This document shows positions 7,463 to 18,124 of a stretch of DNA of 64,000 nt, in pieces. Origin of the DNA: Pirellulales bacterium. Lineage in GTDB: Bacteria > Planctomycetota > Planctomycetia > Pirellulales > Thermoguttaceae. Numbering within the stretch: position 1 is the stretch's first letter; every line of letters begins with the position of its first letter. The translations under genes were made by a program, and so were the position numbers. Below the pieces are notes generated by a model, which saw only the letters and a list, made by a program, of their open reading frames with translations, was not told the origin of the DNA and did not search any database. The stretch covers positions 1-64,000 of the forward strand of contig JAFGDS010000118.1 in the NCBI GenBank assembly GCA_016931995.1. Direction: 5' to 3'.

Positions 7463-9253
7463 ATGCGCGGGCGACGGTTGTTCTGGCAGCTCTATCTGTC
7501 TTATCTCGCTATTGTGATCCTGGCGCTCTTGTGCGTGACGTTGTACTCCAGCAGCGCGCTGCGCGACTGTTACCACCGTCAGGCCGCCGAGGATCTCCTG
7601 GCCCGAGCCGCGCTCCTGGAGGGGCAATTCGACGATCTCTTGGCCGGGGAGAAATGGACCGAGGTGGACGCCCTGGCGAAGCGGCTGGGCAAGCGATCGG
7701 CCACGCGGATCACGGTCGTGCTTCCCTCCGGTGAGGTCGTCGGCGACGCGGAGGAGGACCCCGCCGTGATGGACAAGCACGACGATCGGCCCGAGATCAT
7801 CGCCGCGATGCAGGGGACCCCGAAGCCCTCCTTGCGCTACAGCCACACGCTCGAGCGGATGATGATGTACGTGGCCGTGCCGATCCGACGAGCGGACGCC
7901 ACCGTCGGAGTGCTGCGGACGTCGATCCACGTCAGCGCGATCGACGAGGCGCTGGGGGTGATCGAGCGGAGGATCGCCGTGGCGGGTATGGTTCTGGCGG
8001 CGTTGGCGGCCGGCGTCGGTTTCTGGTTCTCCCGGCGGATAAGCCGCCCCTTGGAGGACCTCGCGCGGAGCGCCGAGCGGCTTGCCCGGGGCGATTTCTC
8101 CCAACGGCGCGCCGGCAGCGGCGTGCTGGAAGTCGATTCGCTCGCCGACGCCCTGGACCGGATGGCCGCCGAGCTGGACGCCCGGCTGCGGACCGTGCTC
8201 CGAGAGCGCAACCAGCGCGAGGCCGTTTTGTCGAGCATGGTCGAGGGCGTGGTGGCGGTCGACGCCCAGCAGTGCGTGATCAATCTCAATCCGGCCGCGG
8301 CAGCCTTGTTGGGCGTGGACGCGGCCGACTGCCAGGGCCGTAGCCTACCGGAGCTGATCCGCAACCCCGCCCTGCAACGGCTCGTCGCCGACGTGCTCGC
8401 CAGCCGGGAACCGCGCAAGGAGGAGATCGAGGTCTACCAGCCGCGCACGCGGCATCTGGACGCCCACGGCACGGTGCTCTTCGAGGGCGGCGAAGGCGCC
8501 GCGCGGAAGGTCGCCGGCGGGGTCCTGGTCGTGTTGCACGACATCACGGATCTGCGCCGCCTGGAGCAGGTCCGGCGCGACTTCGTGGCCAACGTGTCGC
8601 ACGAGCTCCGCACGCCCATCACCTCGATCAAGGGCTTCGTCGAAACGCTCCTGGACGGCGCGATGCGAAACCCCGCGGACGCCGAGCGATTCCTGCGGAT
8701 CGTCGCCGAGCAAACCAACCGGCTCGACGCGATCATCGAAGACCTCATGACGCTCTCGTGGGTCGAACAGGACTCGCAGGCGGCGGGCATCCCGCGCGAG
8801 CGGCGGCCCGTGCGTCCCATCCTCGAGTCGGCCGTGGGGCTCTGCCGGCCGCGGATCGGCCAGAAGGAGATCCACGTCGAGTTGGAATGCCCAAGCGATC
8901 TCGAAGCGGAAGTCAACGTCGCCCTGCTCGAAGAGGCCGTCGTCAACTTGCTGGACAACGCCGCGAAGTATAGCCCGGAAGGCAAAACCGTCCGACTGGA
9001 AGCCGAACGCGCCGCGGGCGAGATCGTCATCCGGGTCCGCGACGAGGGTTGCGGCATCGGGCGCGAGCATCTGCCGCGGCTGTTCGAGCGATTCTACCGG
9101 GTGGACAAGGCCCGCAGCAGAAAGCTCGGTGGAACCGGCCTCGGGCTGGCGATCGTCAAGCACATTGCCGAGGCGCACGGCGGCCGGGTCGAGGTTGAAA
9201 GCGCGCTGGGCGCCGGAAGCGCCTTCTCGATCCACCTGCCCGATCGGGCCTGA
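7463..9253 (+). CDS. PhoR-like sensor histidine kinase
   Basis: The protein has 596 aa and starts at the ATG two bases after the regulator's stop. A first membrane segment (about 8-30, LYLSYLAIVILALLCVTLY) is followed by a periplasmic domain of about 140 residues and a second segment (about 172-192, VAGMVLAALAAGVGFWF). HAMP, a PAS region (ILNLNPAAAALLGV-like), HisKA with H380 in NVSHELRTPITSIKGF, and HATPase_c with NLLDNAAKY, DEGCGIG and GGTGLGLAIVKHIAE boxes follow. This HAMP-PAS-HisKA order is that of PhoR. Its stop (9251-9253) directly abuts the stop of the convergent gene. Confidence 0.93.
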   Translation: MRGRRLFWQLYLSYLAIVILALLCVTLYSSSALRDCYHRQAAEDLLARAALLEGQFDDLLAGEKWTEVDALAKRLGKRSATRITVVLPSGEVVGDAEEDPAVMDKHDDRPEIIAAMQGTPKPSLRYSHTLERMMMYVAVPIRRADATVGVLRTSIHVSAIDEALGVIERRIAVAGMVLAALAAGVGFWFSRRISRPLEDLARSAERLARGDFSQRRAGSGVLEVDSLADALDRMAAELDARLRTVLRERNQREAVLSSMVEGVVAVDAQQCVINLNPAAAALLGVDAADCQGRSLPELIRNPALQRLVADVLASREPRKEEIEVYQPRTRHLDAHGTVLFEGGEGAARKVAGGVLVVLHDITDLRRLEQVRRDFVANVSHELRTPITSIKGFVETLLDGAMRNPADAERFLRIVAEQTNRLDAIIEDLMTLSWVEQDSQAAGIPRERRPVRPILESAVGLCRPRIGQKEIHVELECPSDLEAEVNVALLEEAVVNLLDNAAKYSPEGKTVRLEAERAAGEIVIRVRDEGCGIGREHLPRLFERFYRVDKARSRKLGGTGLGLAIVKHIAEAHGGRVEVESALGAGSAFSIHLPDRA

Positions 9254-10789
9254 CTACCGAAGCACGCTGCCGCTGGGGTACGAGGGGTACGACCCGTCGT
9301 AGTTGGCTGGCACCACGCCCGACGTCGCGGAACCCTGCAGCGGATACGACGTCGCCGGAGAGGTGGAGGCCGGAGTCGTGCTGCTGGTCGCGGGCCAACG
9401 CGCCTGGTACGTCGAGCAACTGCCCGGCAGGTAGGGGGCCGCCGAGGTGGCGGTATTGCTGCCGCTACTGCTGGTGGACGGCATGCTCACCGACGGTGGC
9501 GGGGCGCTCGACGACGAGTAGCTGCCCGTTCCCGGCCCGTAACCCGACGAGCTAAGCGGCGGCGGATAGCTGCTGGCCGGCGGATAGCTGCTGGCTGGCG
9601 GATAGCTGCTGGCCGGCGGATAGCTGTTGCCGGCGGCGGGCGAGTAGCCGTTGTTGCCTGGCGCGTAGCTATTGCCGGCGGGCGTATAGCTGTTCTCGGC
9701 CGGCGTGTAGCCGTTGTTGCCTGGCGTGTAGCTGTTGTTGGTTGATGACGCGGGAGAGCCGCTGCTGTACGGCGCGTAGCTGCCCGGCGCGGTCGCCGGA
9801 TAGCCGTTTTTCATTGGCGTGTAGCTGTTGGACGAGGCGCTCATGCCGTTGTAGTAAGGCCCCTCGCCCGTGACGGGCGCGGCGGAATAGGCGGCCGGCG
9901 TGGCCTGCGACGGTCCATTCGTCCCGGCGTAGGCCGGCGACGCGGCGGGATTGCCCGTGTCGCTTCCCGACGGGTAGTAGGACGAGGCCGGCGGTTCCGG
10001 CGCGACCGGCGCGGTGGATCGGTTCGGATCGTAGCTGGGCGCCGAGGCGCGATTCGTGCTCGACGCAAGGCTTGCGCCGTAATACGCGTCGGTTTGGGCC
10101 TGCGTGGCGGTCGTGCCGCCGTAACCTCCGTAGGCCGGCGCGGCGGACGTGTAACCCGTCGCGGGGCTCGTCCCGCCGGAGGGATACACGCGGCTGCCCG
10201 ACGCCATGCCGGTCGGGTCGGTGCGGTACGGATTGGCGCTGCTAAGCCCGGAGGACGAACCTGGCGCGGACGCGGTCGAGCCCCCGTAGGACGGCTGGCT
10301 GGAATAGGGCGGCGCGGCGGTCGTGGCGGCATTGGCGTCGGGCCGGCTCCAGGTGGTCTCGGCGACGTAATAACCTCGTTGCGGCGCCATCGACGCGCCG
10401 CCGGTTGCTGTTGGGCTGGACCCCGAGGCGCCGGGGTAGGAGCTGCCCGCGTAGCCCGCGCCGCTTGCATAGGGATCCCTCGCCGAATAGCCGGGAGCAC
10501 CCGAAGGGTAGGCGGACGACAGCGAGCCGGCCGTCGATGCGCCACCCGGCGACAACGACGCGGTGGGCGTGGCGCTGGCCGAAGGTCGCTCCGGATAGCC
10601 CGGGGCGCTCGGATCGGCCGAGGCGAACGACGGCGGGTCGGCCGGCGCGCGGCCCCTATGCCACGTGCCGGGATTCCAGGCGGACGTGCTCCAGCTCCTC
10701 GAGTTCCACGTGCCGTCGGTGTGGCAGCCGGCCAACCCGACGACCACCGCGACGATCACCATCCACTGCAAGGCAGACGAAAGGCGCAT
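9254..10789 (-). CDS. Low-complexity Ser/Tyr/Pro/Gly-rich lipoprotein
   Basis: The protein has 511 aa. I chose the ATG at 10789 because it gives a clean lipoprotein signal: MRLSSALQWM, then VIVAVVVGLAGC with lipobox LAGC and Cys22. A longer frame upstream has no signal. The rest is almost wholly Ser, Tyr, Pro, Gly, Ala and Thr with repeats such as SSYPPASSYPP and NGYTPAENSYTPAGNSYAPG; no folded domain can be seen. It is probably anchored to a membrane and exposed, perhaps as a cell-wall or surface spacer protein. The strong strand asymmetry creates long open frames on the other strand that are not genes. Function unknown. Confidence 0.7.
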   Translation of the reverse strand: MRLSSALQWMVIVAVVVGLAGCHTDGTWNSRSWSTSAWNPGTWHRGRAPADPPSFASADPSAPGYPERPSASATPTASLSPGGASTAGSLSSAYPSGAPGYSARDPYASGAGYAGSSYPGASGSSPTATGGASMAPQRGYYVAETTWSRPDANAATTAAPPYSSQPSYGGSTASAPGSSSGLSSANPYRTDPTGMASGSRVYPSGGTSPATGYTSAAPAYGGYGGTTATQAQTDAYYGASLASSTNRASAPSYDPNRSTAPVAPEPPASSYYPSGSDTGNPAASPAYAGTNGPSQATPAAYSAAPVTGEGPYYNGMSASSNSYTPMKNGYPATAPGSYAPYSSGSPASSTNNSYTPGNNGYTPAENSYTPAGNSYAPGNNGYSPAAGNSYPPASSYPPASSYPPASSYPPPLSSSGYGPGTGSYSSSSAPPPSVSMPSTSSSGSNTATSAAPYLPGSCSTYQARWPATSSTTPASTSPATSYPLQGSATSGVVPANYDGSYPSYPSGSVLR

Positions 10790-11421
10790 GGCTAGAATGT
10801 CCTTTGGATAGGAACGAACGAGGGGGGGCACGAGCGGCCGTCGACCTCCATGTCGATTCGCAATGCCGTCGTCCTCGTCCATGAGGACCGGGATGGGCCA
10901 CAAACGACCGGGTAAGCGTCCCGGCTTTCTCGCTCCCACAAGAAAGCACGCGAGCTTCCGGCGCTTTCACCGACAAGCAGGAGCGGATTATAGGGACCTG
11001 GCCGGCTGGGTCAACGCCAGTTGTGGGCCAAACCCACCCGCTGGTCTCCCAGAGGCCGGCGCCGCCCGACCGGGCGGCCTATGCGACCATGGTCTCCGGC
11101 GCTGCCGGACGCGCCCGCCGCGCCACTCCGCGGCGCTCGTCAGACCTCGCCTTTTTGGGTCGTCCATTCCGGGCGGAACGAAGGATCTCCTTGTCGCGGC
11201 ACGAGTTGAGGCGATTCACTTTGCCCAGCACGACGGCCGCGCTCTGGGTCCGCCGTCGGTACGCCGGATTCATCCCACCGCCAGGGGCTTGCCCCTCGGT
11301 CGCTTGCACGGTCAAGGTCAGACAGTTAGCATGAATCCAAGATAGATTCCGACAGCGAGACGCTCCCGTGGGGGGGATTCGCGGGTGCGAGGCGCTCGAT
11401 TTCTAGGGTAAGGGCAGCGCG
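10790..11421. other. Intergenic stretch, no gene supported
   Basis: This 632-bp gap lies between divergent genes and so holds both promoters. I see no convincing open frame. It contains one decayed family C repeat (listed separately). Confidence 0.6.
11160..11234. repeat. Family C repeat, decayed copy
   Basis: GAACGAAGGATCTC on the left and TTGCCCAGCACGACG on the right match the two arms of family C (canonical copies at 29294, 43468 and 45060), with several substitutions. Confidence 0.6.
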
Positions 11422-12288
11422 ATGGCTCAGCCGCGCAGGTACGCCGTTGGCGACACCCCGGTACCCGGCTATTGCCTCTTGGAGTTTCTGGGCCAGGGCA
11501 ATTTCGGCGAGGTTTGGAAGGCCACCGCGCCCGGCCAGACGGAGGTGGCCCTGAAGCTGATCGACTTGACCGGTCAGGCAGGGCTTCGCGAGTTCGCCGC
11601 GCTCGAGAAGATGCGGCGGATCCGCCACACAAACCTCATCCCGCTGCACGCCTATTGGATTCTGGACGAGGACGGCCACGTGCTCGACGTGGAATCGCTT
11701 CGGGGCCCCGCCACGGCGGTCACCTCGTCGCGGCCGGTCACGCTGGTCATCGCCATGGGCTTGGGGTCGAAGAGCCTGTTCGACCGGCTGGCCGAATGCC
11801 GCGCCGACGACAATCTCGGTATTCCGCACTCCGAACTCCTGCGATACATGGAGGACGCGGCGCGGGCGCTGGACTACCTGAACCGCCCGTACCACGATCT
11901 GGGCGAGGGGCCCGTCGCCATCATCCATGGCGACGTGAAACCGCAGAATATTCTTATTGTCGGGGACGGGGCCGCCGTGTGCGACTTTGGTCTTGCGCGG
12001 GCCGTGGACAGCCTCCGCAAGACAACCGCCACGCCCGTTACGGTCGCCTACGCGGCGCCCGAGGCCCTCAACGGCAAACCGGGACCCTTCACCGATCAGT
12101 ACTGCCTGGCCCTGAGCTACGTGGAGCTCCGCACGGGAGAACTCCCCTTCGACTCGGCGTTGTCGCTTTTGGGCGTGATAAACGTCCACCGCGAGGGTAC
12201 GTTGGATCGGCCGGGAACGACTCGCTCGAATTGGTCGTGCTCGGCGTCGGCCGCGTCGGCTTCACGGTTGGCGCGGGACCCGCCGTGA
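11422..12288 (+). pseudogene. Ser/Thr protein kinase, C-terminally truncated
   Basis: The Hanks-type kinase domain is intact to about residue 262. The glycine loop is GQGNFGEV (24-31) and the ATP Lys is K45 in VALKLI. The catalytic loop is IIHGDVKPQNIL (HGD rather than HRD, common in planctomycetes), with DFG in VCDFGLAR and APE in YAAPEAL. The sequence follows the family through FDSALSLLGVINVHREGTLD and then changes abruptly (RPGTTRSNWS...) to an out-of-frame tail that ends at 12288. The last helices of the C-lobe and everything beyond are lost. From about 12210 another frame carries an unrelated protein, so a deletion or a join lies at about 12205-12215. Confidence 0.75.
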
Positions 12289-15200
12289 CGGTCCACGGCG
12301 CCGCCGGATTCCGCGTCGACGGCGGCCCGGGCGACGACGTGCTCACCGTGGATCTCACCGCAGGCCCGCCTCCCGGCACGATCGTCTTCGACGGCGGCGA
12401 CGGCGACGATCGACTCGTGCTCCACAACTGCGGCGGATTCAACACCGCGACGACCACGTTCACCGGTCCCGACGCGGGCACCATCCAGTTGGACGTGGCC
12501 GCAACCATCGAGTACGCCAGCCTCACGCCCGTCGATATGACCGGCTCGATCGCCAACCATCTCGTCTTCAACCTGCCTTCCGACGGCGTGACCGACGACG
12601 ACGCCGTGCTCGAGGACGACGGCGCGCCGGCCAACAACACGTCCCGTATCCGAAGCCAAAATGGCACGTTCGAGACCACCACGTTCACCAATCCAACCGG
12701 CTCGGTCACGGTCAACATGGGCGCCGCCGGCGACACCTTCACGCTGGCCTCGCTCGATCCGGCCTTTGACGCCACCGTGACCGTTCTCGGCCAAAACGGC
12801 GCCGACACCGTCCTCCTGCAAGCCGCGACGGGCACGAAGACCTACGCGATCCTCGGCGGACCGGGCGACGACCGGCTGACGGGTCCGGCGGGCAACCAGA
12901 CGTGGAACGTGACGTCGTCCGACGCGGGCAACCTCGGCGGCGCGGGGGTGATCGACTTCGCGGGGATCGAAAACCTGACGGGCCAGGGCGGCGACGACCG
13001 GTTCGTGCTGGCGGACGGGGCCGGCGTGTCGGGCCGGATCGACGGCGGGGCGGGCAGCGACACGCTGGACTACGCCGCGTACACGACGCCGATCGCCGTC
13101 ACGCTGCCCGCGGCCGGCGCGGGCGCGGCGACGCACCTCGGCGGCCACGAGAACGTCGAGAACCTCACCGGCGGCCAGGCCGGCGACACGATCGCCGTCG
13201 CCCCGCTGGCCGTGGCCCGCGCGATCCTCGGCGGACCGGGCGACGACCGGCTGGGGTTTGACGCCCTGGGGACCCGCGTGACCTTCTCGGCCACCCAGAT
13301 CACGGCCAATGGCTACGGGTCCGTCGATTTCGCCGGTCTCGAGGAAATCAACGTTTCAAACACCACCGGCCAGGCCACGCTCGCCGGAGGCGCGGGCCCT
13401 GATGTCCTCGCCATTACCGCCGTCGACGACGATACGTTGGTTTACGTCCTTAATGCCTCCTTCCCCACGGTCAACCTCGACGGGCTTGACTCCTTCGCAT
13501 TCCAGGGTGGCGCGGGAGACGACCAGACGACTGTTGACGTGGCCACGGGGACCTTGCTCGCGGCGGATGTTTCCATTGACGGCCAGACCGACACCGGCGC
13601 GCCGGGCGACCGGCTCGCCGTGCGCGGCGGCGGAGCTGGCGTCGTGACCTACACGCCCGACGGCGTGACGTCCGGCAAGGGCTCGCTCGTGATCGACGGC
13701 CGGAGCCTGAAATTTGCCGGCCTGGAACCCATCGACATCGCCGACGTGGCCCACGTCACCGTGACCATGCCCAACGTGGACGATCAGGTCACCCTGGCCG
13801 ATGGAACCGGCTTCCTCACTGCCGCGCAGGCTCTTCGCCTGAGCGGGCAAAGCGGCGGCGTCCCGTTCGAAACCGCGGCCATTTGGAACGTCCAAACGCT
13901 CGTGGTCGATACCAGCCCCAACGGCAACGACGCGGTCACCATCGCCGCCGCAGCGGGCGCCCACAACGTCACCAACCTGACCGTGCGCGCGGGCGGTGGC
14001 GGGGGAACCGTGCAGATCGCCGGTCCCGTAACGCTTCTCGGCAATCTCGTCGTCGATTCCGGAGGCTCCGTTAACGGCGACGGCCTGGTCACGGCGGCCA
14101 CGGTCGACTTGAACGCGGCCCTGGGCATCGGCAACGCGGTGGGCCTGCGCCTGGCAACCTCCTTGTTCGAGGCGGATACGCTCGCCGGAAACGTCGCCCT
14201 CCACAACCAGCCCACCGGTCCGGCGACCGCGACCAGCCTGACCACCGGCCTGGGCTCCATCAACTTCGAGCAGGCGGGCAACCACCTGCTCACGCTGCCT
14301 TTGGTCGACACGGATAACGGTTCCATCCAGATCGTCGCCGGGGGCACGATCCGCGCCGACAGCCTGGACGCTTCCGGCACTGACAACGGCGCGAACGCCA
14401 TCGCGGTGAGCTCCGCCACGGGCGACGTCGTCGTCGGACTGGTCAACGCCGGATCGCTCAACGGAGTAACCTTGGTCGCCGGCGGCGCGGTCGTCGACGG
14501 CGACGCGGCCACCGACGACGACGTCCTCGCCGGCAGTCTGGCCATGACGGCCGCGCTGGGGATCGGCGCCGCGGGCGACCCGGCCACGCTGGAGACGACC
14601 GTCGCCGCGCTGGCCGCCAATGCCGGCGCGGGCGGCCTGTACCTGGCCAACACCGGCCCGCTCGCGATCGACCTTGTCGGAACGGTCGACGGCGTCGCCG
14701 CCGCGGGTCCCATCGACGTGCGCAACTCCGCGGCGATGACGGTCCGTCGCGGCGTCCACGGTCAGGCCGACGTCACGCTCACCGCCGGCAGCACCCTCGC
14801 GCCCGGCGACGACCTCGTGGTTCAAGGCGGCGGCGCCGTCACGACGACCGGCGGTGACGTTGTCCTCCAGGCCGGCGACGAGGTGGCGCTGGACGCCGGC
14901 TCCACGGCAAACGCTTCGGGTCGGATCACGCTGAACCTCGGCTACCAGGACGCCGACGGGATCGGCTCCGGCCGCATCGCCGGCACGTTGGCCAGCCCCG
15001 TGACCGTCGAGGTCAACGGCGGCACGGCCGACGACACGCTGACAATCTTCCACGAAACGGCGGTCCTGCCCGCGACGGGTCTGGTCTTCGACGGCGGCGC
15101 CGGCAGCAACACCCTGACCATCGAGGGCAGCGACGCTCAGGACGTTGTCACGGTCGGGGAAGCAACCCGCCAGGTCGCCGTCGAAGGACACGGCCTAGTA

Positions 15201-15977
15201 ACCTACGACAACATCGACAGACTCAACATCAACGGCAACGGCGGCGACGAGCGGATCACCTTTGAGATGGCCCCGGCCGGCACGCTGGACGTCTACGTCG
15301 ATGGCGGCGGCGACACCTTCACCGGTGGCGCCTACAACGATCTCTACGATGCTTTCAAGATCAAGGGCACCCCAGGCAGCGACGTGATCGTTGTCGTCGA
15401 AGGCAGCCTTGGCGGCCCGGGACCCGAGCGGTTTTCCGTCGAGGGCCTCGAGTCGCTGCAAGTCTTCGGAGAAAACGGCGACGACGCGATCTGGAACAAC
15501 ACGACGGTCCCGTCCTTGCTGGTCGGCGGCAACGGCAACGACGTCATCCACGGCGGTAACGCGTCGGGCAACGCAGGGCCCAGCGGGCCGTCGCTGGGCG
15601 ACGTGATCTTCGGCGGCGACGGCATTGACCAGTTGTTCGGCGAGGCAGGCAACGAATTCCTGTTTCTCGACCACGACTACGCGCCCGGCTACCCGCCCCT
15701 GCAACTGCCGCCCCCCGCGCCGCAGCCGGTCTCCACCCACGTCCAATCGGGCGACGAGGCGCAAGGCGGCAACGGTTCGGACACGATCGTCGCCCTGGGC
15801 ACCGATACGGTCAATGGCGGCGGCGCCACGAACACGATCATCGGCAGCGGACTGCACATCTCGATTGTCGACTGGCTCTTCGCCCGGTTCCTCGAACCGA
15901 CGCCGGCAACCATCGACGCGGCGCTCGCCGCCGCGCTCCTGCGACCGTGGACGTTTTTCGTCGTCCCGGCCGCGTAG
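12210..15977 (+). pseudogene. RTX/beta-helix-type repetitive surface protein lacking its N-terminus
   Basis: About 1,255 codons are open, without a credible start, signal peptide or ribosome site. The sequence is made of glycine/aspartate repeats of the RTX nonapeptide type (GGPGDDVLTVD, GGDGDDRLVL, GGAGSDTLDY, GGNGNDVIHGG) mixed with Val/Thr-rich beta-helix stretches. Such proteins are exported, bind calcium and act as adhesins or surface-layer components. The C-terminus is complete (stop 15975-15977), with no visible autotransporter barrel. The reading frame continues leftward into the kinase only as an out-of-phase shadow. Expression would need translation from an internal GTG, which I cannot support. 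Confidence 0.7.
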
Positions 15978-16060
15978 GCAAACCAGCGACGGACTCCACC
16001 AGCGCCCCGGCCGATGGCGACGGCGACGGGGAAGGCCGTCCCCTTTCCGCGCGCCGCGGC

Positions 16061-17929
16061 CTATTCGACCGTGACGCTCTTGGCCAGGTTGCGGGGCTTG
16101 TCCACGTCGCATCCCCGGGCAACCGCGATGTGGTACGCGAGAAGCTGCAAGGGAATAATGCTGATGATCGGCTGCAGGTAGTCGTCCACCGAGGGGATCT
16201 CGATCACGTCGTCGGCCAGTTCGGCCGCCTCCGTGTCCCCCCGGCCGACCACGGCGATGACCGGTCCGCCCCGGGCTTTGATCTCCTGCATGTTGGCCAT
16301 CACCTTGTCGTACACGTGGCAATGCGGCGTGACAAACACGCTCGGCGTGGTCTCGTCCACCAACGCGATGGGACCGTGCTTCATCTCCGCCGCCGGATAA
16401 CCCTCGGCGTGGATGTAACTGATCTCCTTGAGCTTGAGCGCTCCTTCCAGCGCCGTCGGGAAGTTGAACTGCCGGCCTAGATACAGGAAATTCGTGCACC
16501 GGGCGTACTTCTGCGCGATCTGATAGACCTGGTCGTTGGTCTGGAGGGCCTCGCCGACCTTGTCGGGCAGCTCCTGCAACTGCCCGATGATCCGCATGCC
16601 CGCGTCAAAGCTCAAATGGTGCAACCGGCCGAAATAGAGCGCCAGGAGACTCATGACGACGCATTGCGACGTGAACGCCTTGGTCGAGGCAACGCCGACT
16701 TCCGGACCCGCGTGCAGATAGACCCCGCCGTCCGCCTCGTTGGCGATGGTGCTGCCCACCACGTTGCAGATGGCCAGCGTCGGGTGGCCTTTCCGTTTGA
16801 TTTCCCGCAGCGCCGCGAGCGTGTCGGCCGTCTCGCCGCTTTGCGTGATGGCGAAAAGGAGCGTATTGCGGTCCAGGGGAGGATTGCGGTAGCGCAGCTC
16901 GCTGGCGTAGTCCACGTCGACGGGGATGCGCGCCAGCGACTCGATGAGATACTCGCCCACCAGCGCGGCGTGCCAGCTCGTGCCGCAGGCCGTCATGAGG
17001 ATCCGTTCGACGGAGTGAAGCTGCCCGGGTGAAAGGTTCAGCCCCCCCAGCCTCGCCGTGGCCGCGTCGAGATCCAGCCGACCCCGCATGGCGTTGGCCA
17101 CGGATTCGGGCTGCTCGAAGATCTCCTTGAGCATGTGGTGCTCGTGATGGCCCAGCTCGACGTCGGTCGACTGAAGGTCCAACACGCGCACCCGATGGGC
17201 CACGTGGCCCTGGTCGCGGTGGACCACGCGGAGCGAACGACCGGTGACCACCGCCAGCTCGTGGTCGGCCAGGAAGACGATCTTGTCGGTACGTCCGGCC
17301 AAAGGCGACGTGTCGCTGGCGATGAAATGTTCGCCGACGCCCACGCCGACGATCAAGGGGCTACCCCGCCGCGCGGCCAAGAGCACGTCCGGATAGTCGC
17401 GAAACAAAATGGCCAGTCCGAACGTGCCCTGCAATTGGAACAGCGCGCTCTGGACCGCGGTGATCAGCGGCTGATGGCCCACGGCGGCCATGTCGTCGGT
17501 CGGCGGCTGCTTGGCCAACTCCGCCGCGACCAAATGCGCGATCGCCTCGGTATCGGTCGCCGAGGTGAACGCGTGGCCTTCGTTCTCCAACCGCTGCCTG
17601 AGGGACTGAAAATTCTCGATCACGCCGTTGTGGACCACGGCCACGACGCCATCGCCGCCGAGATGCGGATGGGCGTTGGCCAGGGTCGGCGCGCCGTGGG
17701 TGGCCCAGCGGGTGTGGCCGATTCCGATCCGGCCAGGGGTCGGCGTTTGGGCAAGCCGCAGCTCGAGATCATCGATCCGGCCGACGCTCTTGGCCATCGC
17801 CAGCCGCCCGCTCGACGTGATCGTCGCCACGCCCGCGCTGTCGTAGCCCCGGTACTCGAGCCGTCGCAGCCCCCCGATCAGGTAGTCAACCGCCTCGCCA
17901 GGCCCCACGTATCCCACAATGCCGCACAT
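16061..17929 (-). CDS. glmS: Glutamine--fructose-6-phosphate aminotransferase (isomerizing)
   Basis: The protein has 622 aa, the full family length. It makes glucosamine-6-phosphate from fructose-6-phosphate and glutamine, the first step to UDP-GlcNAc. The N-terminus MCGIVGYVG exposes the catalytic Cys after Met removal. The class II amidotransferase domain covers about 1-230 (GHTRWATHGAPT, AVVHNGVIENF). Two SIS sugar-isomerase domains follow (TACGTSWHAALV, ITQSGETADTLAAL, EVGVASTKAFTSQ). The C-terminus DKPRNLAKSVTVE is the canonical ending that lines the active site. No glmS ribozyme motif is evident upstream. It stands alone on the minus strand. Confidence 0.98.
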   Translation of the reverse strand: MCGIVGYVGPGEAVDYLIGGLRRLEYRGYDSAGVATITSSGRLAMAKSVGRIDDLELRLAQTPTPGRIGIGHTRWATHGAPTLANAHPHLGGDGVVAVVHNGVIENFQSLRQRLENEGHAFTSATDTEAIAHLVAAELAKQPPTDDMAAVGHQPLITAVQSALFQLQGTFGLAILFRDYPDVLLAARRGSPLIVGVGVGEHFIASDTSPLAGRTDKIVFLADHELAVVTGRSLRVVHRDQGHVAHRVRVLDLQSTDVELGHHEHHMLKEIFEQPESVANAMRGRLDLDAATARLGGLNLSPGQLHSVERILMTACGTSWHAALVGEYLIESLARIPVDVDYASELRYRNPPLDRNTLLFAITQSGETADTLAALREIKRKGHPTLAICNVVGSTIANEADGGVYLHAGPEVGVASTKAFTSQCVVMSLLALYFGRLHHLSFDAGMRIIGQLQELPDKVGEALQTNDQVYQIAQKYARCTNFLYLGRQFNFPTALEGALKLKEISYIHAEGYPAAEMKHGPIALVDETTPSVFVTPHCHVYDKVMANMQEIKARGGPVIAVVGRGDTEAAELADDVIEIPSVDDYLQPIISIIPLQLLAYHIAVARGCDVDKPRNLAKSVTVE

Positions 17930-18079
17930 AGATCCCCCTACGGAGTGGATGCCGCGTGTCCGTTTTCCATAAGAAGGATACCATGGGTGGGGCCCGGCGA
18001 CGACAAGACGATCCCCTTATTATGGACCCGCAAGGCCATCTAATACACCACCCGTCACGGGGGTGTGTGGGCGGGCAAG

Positions 18080-18098
18080 GAGCCGCTCGCGGCTTCGC
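18080..18098. repeat. Family F repeat arm, diverged
   Basis: GAGCCGCTCGCGGCTTCGC is one arm of the GCGAAGCCGCAAGCGG family. It is itself a hairpin (GCCGCTCGCGGC) and lies between glmS and the deacylase gene. Confidence 0.5.
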
Positions 18099-18124
18099 AA
18101 TGGTCCTGCGTCGTTGCGGGGTCC

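Noticed and set aside
6768-9253. Naming the pair phoB/phoR outright
   Set aside because: Domain order fits, but no pst/phoU context or known target site supports phosphate sensing.
10094-10795. Arg/Gly-rich plus-strand frame
   Set aside because: Antisense of the low-complexity lipoprotein; composition reflects the repeat bias.
11472-12209. Left part of the long frame that carries the RTX-like protein
   Set aside because: It is the out-of-phase shadow of the kinase gene; RTX-like sequence starts only at about 12210.
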